DNA from: Betaproteobacteria bacterium RIFCSPLOWO2_12_FULL_62_58
Lineage (GTDB): Bacteria; Pseudomonadota; Gammaproteobacteria; Burkholderiales; SG8-41
Assembly: GCA_001772005.1 (NCBI GenBank)
Contig: MERI01000100.1
Coordinates: 1-58,457, forward strand
Direction: 5' to 3'
Length of the DNA: 58,457 nt
The notes below the pieces were generated by a model, which made no database searches, was not told where the DNA came from, and worked only from the letters and a program-made list of their open reading frames with translations. The translations under genes were made by a program, and so were the position numbers. This document shows, piece after piece, positions 15,773 through 22,920 of the stretch. Each line of letters opens with the position of its first letter. Within the stretch, counting starts at the first letter, position 1.

Positions 15773-17224
15773 TCACCCCCCGAAAATGATTGCACGCGCG
15801 GTAAACGCCGCCGTTACCAACAGAATCAATCCAATGGCGTCATAAATCCAACACGGAACACCAAAGCTCTGAGAACCGAAGTTAGCCCACGGCGCAATGT
15901 TAAACGTCAGACCAAAATCCGGACAGCTCCCGCCGCCGAACGTCGGAACCAGCGAATTGATCGACTGAATGAACGCCGATTGCACCAGCGCATCCTTGTT
16001 CTCGTTCCAAACGCCCTGAACCCCGTTAGGATACTTCTGAGTGTAGAGCGTAGGAATCGCCGGAAAGGCCGTGTCCGTATACGAATCCGCGCCCTGATCA
16101 TCCGTCGTCGTCGTCGTCGTCGCAGGATCATCGTTCGTCGTTGTCGTCGTCACGTTGTTCACGGTCGTCGTCAAATTGCTATTGCTGATGGTGTCCCCCG
16201 CCTTGTTAAACGTGATCGTTTGATAACTGTTAGTCGTCGTCGTACCGGTAGGCCCCGTGCTCTGCTGAGTCGTCGATGGAGTCTGAACCGGCGAAGGAGT
16301 CTGCAACGTCATCGGCGTATCGCCCGGAAGAGTCCACGGATACTGACTCAACTGCTGAACGGCACCAGGTGCCCCCGCAGGATCGCCAGCAAGCTGACTC
16401 GCAGCCGTATCAATATCCGTGTCAGTTGCAGGAACGGATCCTCCCGAAGAAACGCAAACACCATCCGTCAAGGTGTAACCAACCGAGCACACTTGCGTAT
16501 ACTGCACCCCAATTGTTTGATTCTGAGGACAACCGTTAGGCGCATAACCCGTGCCGCCCTCCACTTGAATTGAGTTCCGAATAATATTAATCGGCTCGCA
16601 CATGTTCGCAACAGAAGCGCCAATCGCGTCACCCCGTTTTTTCTTGATCGCGTAAGCTTCGTCGCAGCCCGTATACGCAGGATTCCACGAACTCGCGGTC
16701 ATGTCGAAACAGCGTCCGCCGCCCGGCTGCGTCACCGGTGGCGTCACCTTGAGCCACTGATCGTTGACATACGACAGCCCATAATTCGCCAAGAGGCCCA
16801 CCGCGACCGTGACGGCAATCCCCGGTATCGTGCGCTTGGCGATACCCGCCACCTGCGAAGCAATCGTCGAAACGGGAAACTTAATTGTCTGCGTGACCGT
16901 GGCCGCCGCGCCCCGCGCCGACATCTGCAAGCTTTGCGCCGCATTGACCCCACCGCCCGAGGCCGCCGAGAACGTCGCAGACCCGGTATTGATCGACGGC
17001 TTGCTCCACGTCAGACCCGAGTCCGTTGAGTTCGCCTTCGGCGTGAAACCAGCAGGACCCAGAGAATAGGTCGTAATGTTGCCCGCCGTGCTCCCGGTGT
17101 AATACGTGCCGTTGGTCTGGCCCCAAAACGTAGCCGGCACGTCCGCCGCCAACGACGCCCCCACCAAGAAAAACGCTAGGGACAAGCCTAGCGTCAAATA
17201 CGTGAACCGCCGCAACCCCTTCAT
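15773..17224 (-). CDS. Phage adsorption/attachment protein (TspB/pIII-like)
   Basis: The product is 483 residues starting MKGLRRFTYL at 17224. A signal peptide ends near ASLAADV. The middle has two Cys-rich clusters (CFDMTASSWNPAYTGCDEAY and CSVGYTLTDGVCVSSG) and a long Thr/Asn-rich low-complexity region (about 320-390), which probably acts as a flexible linker. The C-terminal domain has SCPDFGLTFNIAPW and GVPCWIYDAIG, then a membrane anchor LILLVTAAFTARAIIF. This order matches TspB-type proteins of Neisseria inoviruses and the pIII role in host attachment. The start codon overlaps the Zn-ribbon stop (ATGA). Confidence 0.82.
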   Translation of the reverse strand: MKGLRRFTYLTLGLSLAFFLVGASLAADVPATFWGQTNGTYYTGSTAGNITTYSLGPAGFTPKANSTDSGLTWSKPSINTGSATFSAASGGGVNAAQSLQMSARGAAATVTQTIKFPVSTIASQVAGIAKRTIPGIAVTVAVGLLANYGLSYVNDQWLKVTPPVTQPGGGRCFDMTASSWNPAYTGCDEAYAIKKKRGDAIGASVANMCEPINIIRNSIQVEGGTGYAPNGCPQNQTIGVQYTQVCSVGYTLTDGVCVSSGGSVPATDTDIDTAASQLAGDPAGAPGAVQQLSQYPWTLPGDTPMTLQTPSPVQTPSTTQQSTGPTGTTTTNSYQTITFNKAGDTISNSNLTTTVNNVTTTTTNDDPATTTTTTDDQGADSYTDTAFPAIPTLYTQKYPNGVQGVWNENKDALVQSAFIQSINSLVPTFGGGSCPDFGLTFNIAPWANFGSQSFGVPCWIYDAIGLILLVTAAFTARAIIFGG

Positions 17225-17355
17225 TCCAGATCCTCCGCGTCTTGATCCTCGATCATGCAATCCGGACAAATGCCCTCGACCTCGTGGTCAGACGTAACGT
17301 CAATCTCGTCATCCTCGCGCTCGAACCACTCCCCACACTCCGGACATTCAGGCAT
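17221..17355 (-). CDS. 44-residue Zn-ribbon microprotein in the phage coat cluster
   Basis: The product is very acidic: MPECPECGEWFERE..., then GICPDCMIEDQ and a tail EDLE. Four cysteines in two CPxC pairs (CPEC and CPDC) form a likely zinc ribbon. The start overlaps the previous stop (TGATG at 17353-17357) and the stop overlaps the adhesin start (ATGA), so it is translationally coupled on both sides. Its function is unknown. Confidence 0.75.
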   Translation of the reverse strand: MPECPECGEWFEREDDEIDVTSDHEVEGICPDCMIEDQDAEDLE

Positions 17356-17462
17356 CAGCGCCCCCCTGACACCCGACCAATTGAAAGGATCATGACGAAT
17401 GCACCCATGCCGCCGAGCATCGCCACCAGCCCGTAAAACACCGCCACCAGCGCACCCGTCAT
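17355..17462 (-). CDS. 35-residue phage membrane protein (minor coat candidate)
   Basis: The peptide MTGALVAVFYGLVAMLGGMGAFVMILSI plus a short basic tail is nearly all one membrane helix. The ATG at 17462 follows AAGAGG with good spacing, right after the coat gene. Its size and place match the pVII/pIX-type end-cap proteins of inoviruses, but sequence alone cannot decide. Confidence 0.7.
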   Translation of the reverse strand: MTGALVAVFYGLVAMLGGMGAFVMILSIGRVSGGR

Positions 17463-17472
17463 GATTACCCTC

Positions 17473-17607
17473 TTAGGCCTTGCGCACGCCGCGCTTGCCC
17501 AGGTCGACGCCCTTGAAGGCCATCGCGATAGCGATAATCGCAATGCCCGCAAGGCCGACCCAAGTAGTCACGCCCGTGAAGTCCACCGCCGCCAGAATTG
17601 CATCCAT
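17473..17607 (-). CDS. Major coat protein (pVIII-like), 44 residues
   Basis: The mature-like sequence starts MDAILAAVDFTGVTTW, continues with a hydrophobic helix GLAGIAIIAIAMAF, and ends in the basic tail KGVDLGKRGVRKA. The acidic/amphipathic front, single membrane helix and Lys/Arg-rich end are the pVIII layout; the basic end faces DNA inside the virion. There is no separate cleavable signal, as in Pf-type coats. GAGGGAG lies about 10 bases before the ATG. Confidence 0.82.
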   Translation of the reverse strand: MDAILAAVDFTGVTTWVGLAGIAIIAIAMAFKGVDLGKRGVRKA

Positions 17608-17669
17608 GGCTTAAGTCTCCCTCTCTGATGCGCGACACAACGCCCCGCGCACCGTAGGCACTTCACCCG

Positions 17670-17945
17670 CTACAACTTCCGGATTGCGTTCACAGCAACG
17701 CCGATACCGAAACCGAAAAACCAGCAGAACACCACCGCGCCGAATCCCCACCCGAACGCATACGCGATTTTTTCCGCAGTGATGCCGATCAACTCCCATT
17801 CTTCAACAGTGCAGCATGTCGACTGCGCCCGAGCATCCCAGGGATACAACAACACGGCAGCCATAAACGCAGCAATCGCCGCCGCCCTCAAATCCTCATG
17901 CCACACAACCGACCCACGAGACTTGATCAAGACGCCCTCCCGCAC
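17670..17945 (-). CDS. Phage membrane protein with signal-like N-terminus
   Basis: The product is 91 residues. A first hydrophobic segment AAAIAAFMAAVLLYPWDARAQS looks like a signal peptide ending near ARA-QS. It is followed by STCCTVEEWELIGITAEKIAYAFGWGFGAVVFCWFFGFGIGVAVNAIRKL with a second membrane helix. The frame overlaps the previous gene by 19 bases. It may be another minor coat protein, but I do not recognise the family. Confidence 0.65.
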   Translation of the reverse strand: MREGVLIKSRGSVVWHEDLRAAAIAAFMAAVLLYPWDARAQSTCCTVEEWELIGITAEKIAYAFGWGFGAVVFCWFFGFGIGVAVNAIRKL

Positions 17946-18157
17946 TCACCGTAACGCAGATCGACGTTACGCTCGAACAACTCCGCCGTTTGCGTGTCGA
18001 TCAAATGCCGATCACCCCGCAGCTGTGGCGTTGACTCGACGATCTCAACCAGCTCAGCCATTGGAACCCCCGCCGCAAACGCCCGCTTGACCATCGCCCG
18101 GAACGACACCCGCACCCGATACCGCCGCATCCGCGCCGCCGCTGTGCGATCCATCAT
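17927..18157 (-). CDS. Small basic phage protein of unknown function
   Basis: The product is 76 residues, MMDRTAAARMRRYRVRVSFRAM..., strongly basic at the N-terminus and acidic toward the end. The start overlaps the stop of the replication gene (ATGA at 18154-18157), indicating coupling. A DNA- or RNA-binding role is possible from charge alone, but nothing more can be said. Confidence 0.6.
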   Translation of the reverse strand: MMDRTAAARMRRYRVRVSFRAMVKRAFAAGVPMAELVEIVESTPQLRGDRHLIDTQTAELFERNVDLRYGECGRAS

Positions 18158-19146
18158 GCCGCCCTCAACTCATCCCACGAGCGCACCGGCTGATCAAGAA
18201 CGATAGTCCGACGACGCAACGGCACCACGTTGCCCGCGTGAAAGTCCGCGAAGGTCAACCCCGCCGCGAACAGGATTTTTTTGTGCAAGTGCCAAGTGCT
18301 ACGCGGCATCATCGACCGCGCCTGCTCAGCCCCACACTGCTTGATCAACAACCAGGTCCGATACGCAGCCCGCCCCTGCCCTTTCGTTTTCGCCACCCGC
18401 TCGACTTCGCTCATCATGTCCATACAAGGCACCTCCACCTTTCCAACGACTTGACTAAAAAAATTCTCGTGTTCTTGGTCGTAATCTCCCTCTGTCATCT
18501 CCCACCACCGCCGACGCTCACGCCGCCACCATTCCCCCCGCAGTGCAACCTCAAGACGCAGTAACCTATCAGCAGCTTCCAACTGCCACTCAGCCGCCGC
18601 CGCCTTCCCCTTGTCCAACTGATAGCGCAGATGCGGCCCCTTGTGATACGCCTTAGCCGAGCGCATCCGCGACTGAGGCGACCAGTAAACCGACTCACTC
18701 GACGTGCGCACCTGCAACCGCCCGCCCTCGACGTGACGCAGATACGCAAGCGCCTGTCGCACTTCCGCCGCATCTTTAAGCGCGTAATTGTGCGTCACAT
18801 CCACCCGCGATAACTCCCACAACGCCGCGTTGATCGGCAAGGGTCCGACTTGTCGCGAGACAAACCGCACCATTGCAGACCAGCACACCACCGCGTCACC
18901 ACTCCCGAAAACGTTGTTCTCGCCATGGACCCGCGCCGGCGATCCTGATAACTCCACCTTATGCGCTCCAACGTGAACCTGGACCTGATGAGAATCAGAG
19001 CGCACGGAATCACGAGCAGCAATGCACCACTCGATTTGTCCATCCGCATCCGTCTTAGTCACGCGACCCGCCCGGTCTCGAAGAACTGCTAAGGTGGCCG
19101 GGGGCACGTGCTCGACTGGCAAGCGCAGTGTCAACCAATCAAGCAC
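18154..19146 (-). CDS. Inovirus replication initiation protein (phage II/X family)
   Basis: The product is 330 residues. The opening MLDWLTLRLPVEH, then LWELSRVDVTHNYAL near residue 113, RSAKAYHKGPHLRYQ, and a C-terminal WHLHKKILFAAGLTFADF match the pII/pX (Phage_CRI plus Phage_X) family. In this family an endonuclease nicks the plus-strand origin to start rolling-circle replication. It is the first large gene after the ssDNA-binding protein in the early operon. Confidence 0.88.
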   Translation of the reverse strand: MLDWLTLRLPVEHVPPATLAVLRDRAGRVTKTDADGQIEWCIAARDSVRSDSHQVQVHVGAHKVELSGSPARVHGENNVFGSGDAVVCWSAMVRFVSRQVGPLPINAALWELSRVDVTHNYALKDAAEVRQALAYLRHVEGGRLQVRTSSESVYWSPQSRMRSAKAYHKGPHLRYQLDKGKAAAAEWQLEAADRLLRLEVALRGEWWRRERRRWWEMTEGDYDQEHENFFSQVVGKVEVPCMDMMSEVERVAKTKGQGRAAYRTWLLIKQCGAEQARSMMPRSTWHLHKKILFAAGLTFADFHAGNVVPLRRRTIVLDQPVRSWDELRAA

Positions 19147-19169
19147 GCCGCCCCCTGACGCCGTGCAGG

Positions 19170-19478
19170 TTAAGCCGCTTTCGCTTGCCCGAACTTCGAG
19201 AGGCGAAGCCGCCCCAAGACGAGATTGTGGTTCCGGTCAACGTAGAACGAGTCGTCACCAAGCGAATACACCCCAGGCTCATACGCCGGTTGCTCGGCCT
19301 CCAAGTTGACATTGCACTTCGTGGGGTAAGGCTCCGGCTGGCCGTTCGGCTGTGCCAGCTGAACATAGCCGCCTTGGAACCGCTTGGTGAACGGCGTGAA
19401 CTGCTTTGCGCCCGGCTTTCCACTCGGGCGAATCGTCTCTTCCTGCACATCCTTCGTCTTGATCTCGATCCTAATCAT
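19170..19478 (-). CDS. ssDNA-binding protein (inovirus gpV/G5P-like)
   Basis: The product is about 102 residues, MIRIEIKTKDVQEETIRPSGKPGAKQFTPF... ending ...LGRLRLSK, with the G5P features FTKRFQGGYVQL, YPTKCNVNLE and YEPGVYSLGDDSF. G5P coats the phage plus strand and holds it for packaging. I chose the ATG at 19478 because AAAGGA precedes it; the same frame extends upstream only through the operator palindromes. Confidence 0.85.
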   Translation of the reverse strand: MIRIEIKTKDVQEETIRPSGKPGAKQFTPFTKRFQGGYVQLAQPNGQPEPYPTKCNVNLEAEQPAYEPGVYSLGDDSFYVDRNHNLVLGRLRLSKFGQAKAA

Positions 19479-19501
19479 GGCTTTTCCTTTGAGATTGGTT
19501 A

Positions 19502-19554
19502 TGTCCGATTCATCGGACAGCCGAATAATGTCCGAGCTTTCGGACACCTGTCAA
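19502..19554 (-). promoter_or_regulatory. Phage early promoter with two identical operators
   Basis: The palindrome TGTCCGA-N4-TCGGACA occurs twice, at 19502-19519 and 19529-19546, with centres 27 bp apart. On the minus strand a TTGACA -35 (19549-19554) and a CATTAT -10 (19525-19530) are separated by 18 bp. One operator therefore fills the spacer and the other covers the start-site region. This is the layout expected for repression of the ssb-rep-coat operon by the divergent repressor. Confidence 0.8.
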
Positions 19555-19592
19555 GCACTTTGTGAGTTAGACTTGCTCAAGGAGATCACACC

Positions 19593-20051
19593 ATGGCGAA
19601 GTTTCCGGAACTGCTGGACCGCTTGAAGCGCGAGCGCAAGATCAACTCGGACAACCAAGTCGCAAAGCTTTTAGGCTTAAGCCGTCAAAGCCTTTGCGAC
19701 TACCGCAAGGGACACCACACCCCGGACGACTACGCCCTAACGCGGATTGCCCTGGAACTAAGCCTTGACCCCCTCGCCTTGATTGCGGAAGTCCGAGCGG
19801 AGACAGAACCGGACAAGGAAAAACGCGCGTTTTGGCGCGATTTTTTTCGACGTGTAGGGCATCGAGCCCTCATCGCGCCCCTGATTTGTGGCGTTTTCTT
19901 GTCGGCAGGGTTAGAAATTCCGACCGCGAACGCTAAGACGTTGACATATCAGGACATTATACGAACCATTATCAGGCAGGAACCGCCCTTCAGTCTGGCG
20001 ACTATTCAGATACTCTCCGGCCTTCGCCATGCCGACGGTATAATAACCTGA
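19593..20051 (+). CDS. Phage repressor with helix-turn-helix (DUF3693-like)
   Basis: The product is 152 residues. An N-terminal HTH covers about residues 18-47: DNQVAKLLGLSRQSLCDYRKG. The segment to about 75 (ALTRIALELSLDPLALIAEV) and the later charged region followed by a hydrophobic stretch resemble DUF3693-type proteins beside inoviruses. It is divergent from the early genes and faces two identical operators. AAGGAG lies before the ATG. A dif-like Xer site lies inside the 3' part (19939-19966), so the last 30 or so residues may differ between the integrated and circular forms. Confidence 0.8.
   Translation: MAKFPELLDRLKRERKINSDNQVAKLLGLSRQSLCDYRKGHHTPDDYALTRIALELSLDPLALIAEVRAETEPDKEKRAFWRDFFRRVGHRALIAPLICGVFLSAGLEIPTANAKTLTYQDIIRTIIRQEPPFSLATIQILSGLRHADGIIT
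19939..19966 (-). other. Second Xer-like site (candidate attR)
   Basis: Read on the minus strand: GGTTCGTATAA, then TGTCCTG, then ATATGTCAACG. The XerC arm matches the dif site at 13860-13887 at 10 of 11 positions and the first three central bases are the same. The rest of the centre diverges and is one base longer. The XerD arm matches at 8 of 11. It is in the same orientation as dif, 6.08 kb away. Confidence 0.65.
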
Positions 20052-20329
20052 TGAAACGGCATCTCATCGTCCTTTACACCCTGATCATTGTTCTCGTAAT
20101 CTCAGGCCGTTACGCATGGTCGCATTGCGAGTGGGATTGGGTGTCCCGCATCAGTTCCATGGGCGTCATTCTCGGAATCGTGATCGAACGCTGGAACGTT
20201 CTCGCAGGCAAACAAGTCACCATCGAAACGCAGCCCACGGACCGGCTGTCCATTCTGCTGCTTTGCGCCGGCACCTTCATTGCCGGCTTCGGTGAGTTCC
20301 TGGGCAAACTGGTATTCGGTTGCCAATAG
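20051..20329 (+). CDS. Small membrane protein coupled to the phage repressor
   Basis: The product is 92 residues with membrane segments at about 5-23, 34-47 and 69-90, and the motif SHCEWDWVSRISSMGVILGIVIERW. The ATG overlaps the repressor stop (TGATG), so the two are probably translated together. Small proteins of this pattern occur beside phage repressors; a superinfection or immunity role is inference. If the Xer-like site at 19939-19966 is the true right junction, this gene is outside the element. Confidence 0.65.
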   Translation: MKRHLIVLYTLIIVLVISGRYAWSHCEWDWVSRISSMGVILGIVIERWNVLAGKQVTIETQPTDRLSILLLCAGTFIAGFGEFLGKLVFGCQ

Positions 20330-20345
20330 AAGTCGCTCGCGGCGT

Positions 20346-20424
20346 CTAGTATCGCGACACCTTAATTTTGCAACATCTCTGTAGATGCGAACGACGTTTC
20401 GAAATCAATGATTCGTTGTACTAG
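20346..20424. repeat. MITE-like element, short copy
   Basis: The stretch is bounded by CTAG at both ends (20346-20349, 20421-20424). The inner left end TATCGCGACACCTTAATTTT and the complement of the right end TACAACGAATCATTGATTTC resemble the ends of the larger element at 32517-32690. The internal part is largely deleted. It lies between the phage region and the ankyrin gene. Confidence 0.5.
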
Positions 20425-20485
20425 CAAACGAGAAACCCGGCCGGACCCGCTTTTGCCGCCGCCACCGGATTCCGGCCGATTGCGG

Positions 20486-21130
20486 CTATTGCTCGGCGCC
20501 AGCCTTGATCAGGATGTCCGCCACCTCCCGCATGCCACGGTCGCGCGCTACCTCCAGCGCCGAGTAGCCGAATTGGGTCTTGTGGTTCACGTCGGCCCCG
20601 TGTTCGAGCAGCAGAAGGACCATCGCCACATGGCCTTCCCGTGCTGCCATCATCAAGGCCGTCGTGCCGTTGTCCGCCGTCGCGTTTACTTCGGCCCCGC
20701 GCCCGATCAGGACGCGCGCGATGTCGATGCGGTTGTTCGCGGCGGAATACATCAGCGGCGTCCAGCCCGGATGATTGACCGCAGCCCCTCGGTCCAGCAG
20801 CAGGCGCACGAATTCGGCCTGTCCTCGCAAGGCCGCCAGCATCAAGGCCGTCTCCCCATAGGCGTTCCGGGCATTGACTTTGGGCCGTGCCGCCAGCAAG
20901 GCCTTGACCATGCTGGGTTTTCCCTCCTTGACCGCAAGCATGAGCAGCGACTCGCCCTCCGGGCTGACGCTATCGACATCGACCCCTCGCTTGAGCAGCT
21001 CTGCCACGGTCTTCTCGTCGTCGATTTTGATCGCGTGAATCATGTCCTCGTACGCGCCGGCCAGCGCCCATACCGCGAATAGCACCATGATCCCCGCCAG
21101 ACTTAACTTGATGTTATTCATGAGCATCAT
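20486..21130 (-). CDS. Ankyrin-repeat protein with N-terminal signal/anchor
   Basis: The product is 214 residues. A hydrophobic segment (about 9-25) is followed by five ankyrin repeats: MIHAIKIDDEKTVAELLKRGVDVDSV, ESLLMLAVKEGKPSMVKALL, ETALMLAALRGQAEFVRLLLDRGA, TPLMYSAANNRIDIARVLIGRGA, TTALMMAAREGHVAMVLLLLEHGADVN, plus a final partial one. It is probably periplasmic and a protein-binding module. The start overlaps the tatD stop by 17 bases with AAGGTG upstream; an ATG at 21121 is an alternative. It is the last gene of the leftward operon. Confidence 0.9.
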   Translation of the reverse strand: MMLMNNIKLSLAGIMVLFAVWALAGAYEDMIHAIKIDDEKTVAELLKRGVDVDSVSPEGESLLMLAVKEGKPSMVKALLAARPKVNARNAYGETALMLAALRGQAEFVRLLLDRGAAVNHPGWTPLMYSAANNRIDIARVLIGRGAEVNATADNGTTALMMAAREGHVAMVLLLLEHGADVNHKTQFGYSALEVARDRGMREVADILIKAGAEQ

Positions 21131-21896
21131 CGTGTTTCACCTTGAATAAACGGTAAAAGTTCTCAGACGTTTTCGCGGCAACTTGGGCCAACGGAATTTC
21201 GCGCAATCGGGCGATCTCCTCGGCCACATGCTTCACCAATCCAGGTTGGTTGATCTTTCCACGATGCGGCACCGGGGCGAGATACGGCGCATCGGTTTCG
21301 ATCAGCATTCGTTCCAAGGGCACCTTCCTCGCGATTTCCTTTAGCGCCCGGGCGTTCTTGAACGTGACGATGCCCGAAAAAGAGATGTAAAAGCCCAGGT
21401 CCATCGCCGCTTCTGCCGTCTCCCACGATTCAGTAAAACAGTGCATGACCCCACCGGTTTTGTCCGCGCCCTCCTCGCGCATGATCCGTACCGTGTCGGC
21501 TGCCGCTTCCCGGGTATGGATGATCAGCGGTTTACCGCACTCCCGCGCGGCGTGAATGTGCCGGCGAAAACGTTTGCGCTGCCAATCCAGGTCGCCTTTC
21601 ACGCGATAGTAGTCGAGACCGGTCTCGCCGATGGCGACGATCCTGGGATGCTGCGCAAGCTTGACCAGTTCCGCGGCGGTCACTTCCGCAACGTTCTCGT
21701 AATCGGGGTGCACGCCGACCGAACCGTAGATGTGCGGGTAGCGCTCGGCAAGCGCGCGCACCCGTGGAAAATCTTCGAGGATGACGCTGACGCATAACGC
21801 TTGAGCGACCCCGTTCTCGCGCATCAGGGCCATGACGCTGTCGAGGTTGGATGCCAGCTCCGGAAAATCGAGATGGCAGTGCGAATCAACCAGCAT
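21114..21896 (-). CDS. tatD: TatD-family metal-dependent DNase
   Basis: The product is 260 residues with all metal-site motifs: SHCHLDFPEL at the start, GETGLDYYR, LIIHTREA, HCFTESWETA and ETDAPYLAP. TatD is a 3'-5' exonuclease that acts on damaged DNA and RNA. It begins 1 base after the holB stop, at the end of the pabC-mltG-tmk-holB run, as in many proteobacteria. The pilZ gene that betaproteobacteria often carry between holB and tatD is absent. Confidence 0.95.
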   Translation of the reverse strand: MLVDSHCHLDFPELASNLDSVMALMRENGVAQALCVSVILEDFPRVRALAERYPHIYGSVGVHPDYENVAEVTAAELVKLAQHPRIVAIGETGLDYYRVKGDLDWQRKRFRRHIHAARECGKPLIIHTREAAADTVRIMREEGADKTGGVMHCFTESWETAEAAMDLGFYISFSGIVTFKNARALKEIARKVPLERMLIETDAPYLAPVPHRGKINQPGLVKHVAEEIARLREIPLAQVAAKTSENFYRLFKVKHDDAHE

Positions 21897-21897
21897 T

Positions 21898-22920
21898 TTA
21901 AGTCGCCTGGCTGACGCGACCGCCGCCGGTCTCGAGCAGCCCGGCGTAATCGAGCAGGAGCTGTTCGAGAAAGAGGCGCGGGTTCAGCGGATGGTTGATC
22001 ACCCGCTGCAGCCTGACGGTTTCGCGGTGCAAACGCAGCGCACTCAACGGTTCGACCCGCGCGGAAAGCGCGGTGATCTGCGTCGCGTAATCGGGGTTGT
22101 AGCGGACCCTGCCCAGGGATTTCTGGAAAATCAAATCGAAAGTCCACTTCTGCAGCCAGTTCACGACATGTTGGACCGGGTAATCACGGATTTGCTCCGC
22201 GACCAGCAACGGATCGAACGTCCGCTCGGCGATTCGCTGCAGAAGGAAATCGCGCTGCTGCCAATAGTCCTGCCCGGCAAGCTGCCGCGCGAGCAGCGGT
22301 GAGTTACCGGTCTGGGCAAGGGCCAGCGCCGGATCCGGGACGCCTTGCGCGCGCAACCACTCAATCGCCGGCCCCGGTTCGGGACCCGCGAGCGCCACCA
22401 GTTGACAGCGGCTCTTGATCGTCGGCAGCAAGTAATGGGCGCGATGCGCCACCATCAGGAAATGCACGCCGGCAGGCGGCTCTTCCAGGCTCTTGAGCAA
22501 CGCGTTGGCGGCGTGGGGGTTGAGCGCTTCCGCGGGATGGATCAGGACGACCTTCGGTCCGCCACGGTGGCTGGAAATATTGATGAAATCGGCGAGTTCC
22601 CTGATCTGCTCGATGATGATCTGCAGACTCGCCTTTTTCTCCCTGCCATCCTCGTCTTCGGTGGGTTCCGTCAGGCTCGCCGGCTCGATCAGCCGGAAAT
22701 CCGGATGATTGGCGGAATCGAACCAGCCGCAGGCGGCGCATCGACCGCACGCCAAACCCGAACTCGCCGGGTTCTCGCACAACAGGGATTGGGCCAGGGC
22801 ACGCGCAAATAACAGCTTTCCTATGCCTTGGCGGCCGTGCATCAGCAGCGCATGCGGCAATCGGCCTTTGTCGCCAATCAGCCGCTCAAGTTCAATCTTG
22901 TGCCAAGGTAATACATTCAT
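21898..22920 (-). CDS. holB: DNA polymerase III delta' subunit
   Basis: The product is 340 residues. It is an AAA+ clamp-loader subunit with the P-loop-like [16 protein letters not shown], the Zn-binding module [17 protein letters not shown] (about 48-64), [11 protein letters not shown] and the SRC motif in KSRCQLV. The delta' subunit is the stator of the clamp loader. Its start overlaps the tmk stop by 4 bases. Confidence 0.93.
   Translation of the reverse strand: MNVLPWHKIELERLIGDKGRLPHALLMHGRQGIGKLLFARALAQSLLCENPASSGLACGRCAACGWFDSANHPDFRLIEPASLTEPTEDEDGREKKASLQIIIEQIRELADFINISSHRGGPKVVLIHPAEALNPHAANALLKSLEEPPAGVHFLMVAHRAHYLLPTIKSRCQLVALAGPEPGPAIEWLRAQGVPDPALALAQTGNSPLLARQLAGQDYWQQRDFLLQRIAERTFDPLLVAEQIRDYPVQHVVNWLQKWTFDLIFQKSLGRVRYNPDYATQITALSARVEPLSALRLHRETVRLQRVINHPLNPRLFLEQLLLDYAGLLETGGGRVSQAT

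Larger units (their letters stand above)
13888..19966. mobile_element. Inovirus (filamentous phage) prophage integrated at dif
   Basis: The block carries a full filamentous-phage gene set: replication protein, ssDNA-binding protein, small coat and minor coat proteins, a pIII/TspB-like adsorption protein, DUF2523 and Zot, all leftward, with a divergent repressor. Its length of about 6.1 kb between the dif site and the second Xer-like site (19939-19966) fits inovirus genomes. The right boundary is not settled: a small membrane-protein gene at 20051-20329 is coupled to the repressor, so the element may run to about 20330. No integrase gene is present, as expected for phages that use host XerCD. 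Confidence 0.8.

Noticed and set aside
19941..19963. TTGACA at 19941 as a promoter -35 for the small gene at 20051
   Set aside because: The nearest -10-like TTATAC lies only about 11 bp away, while the whole stretch matches an Xer site.
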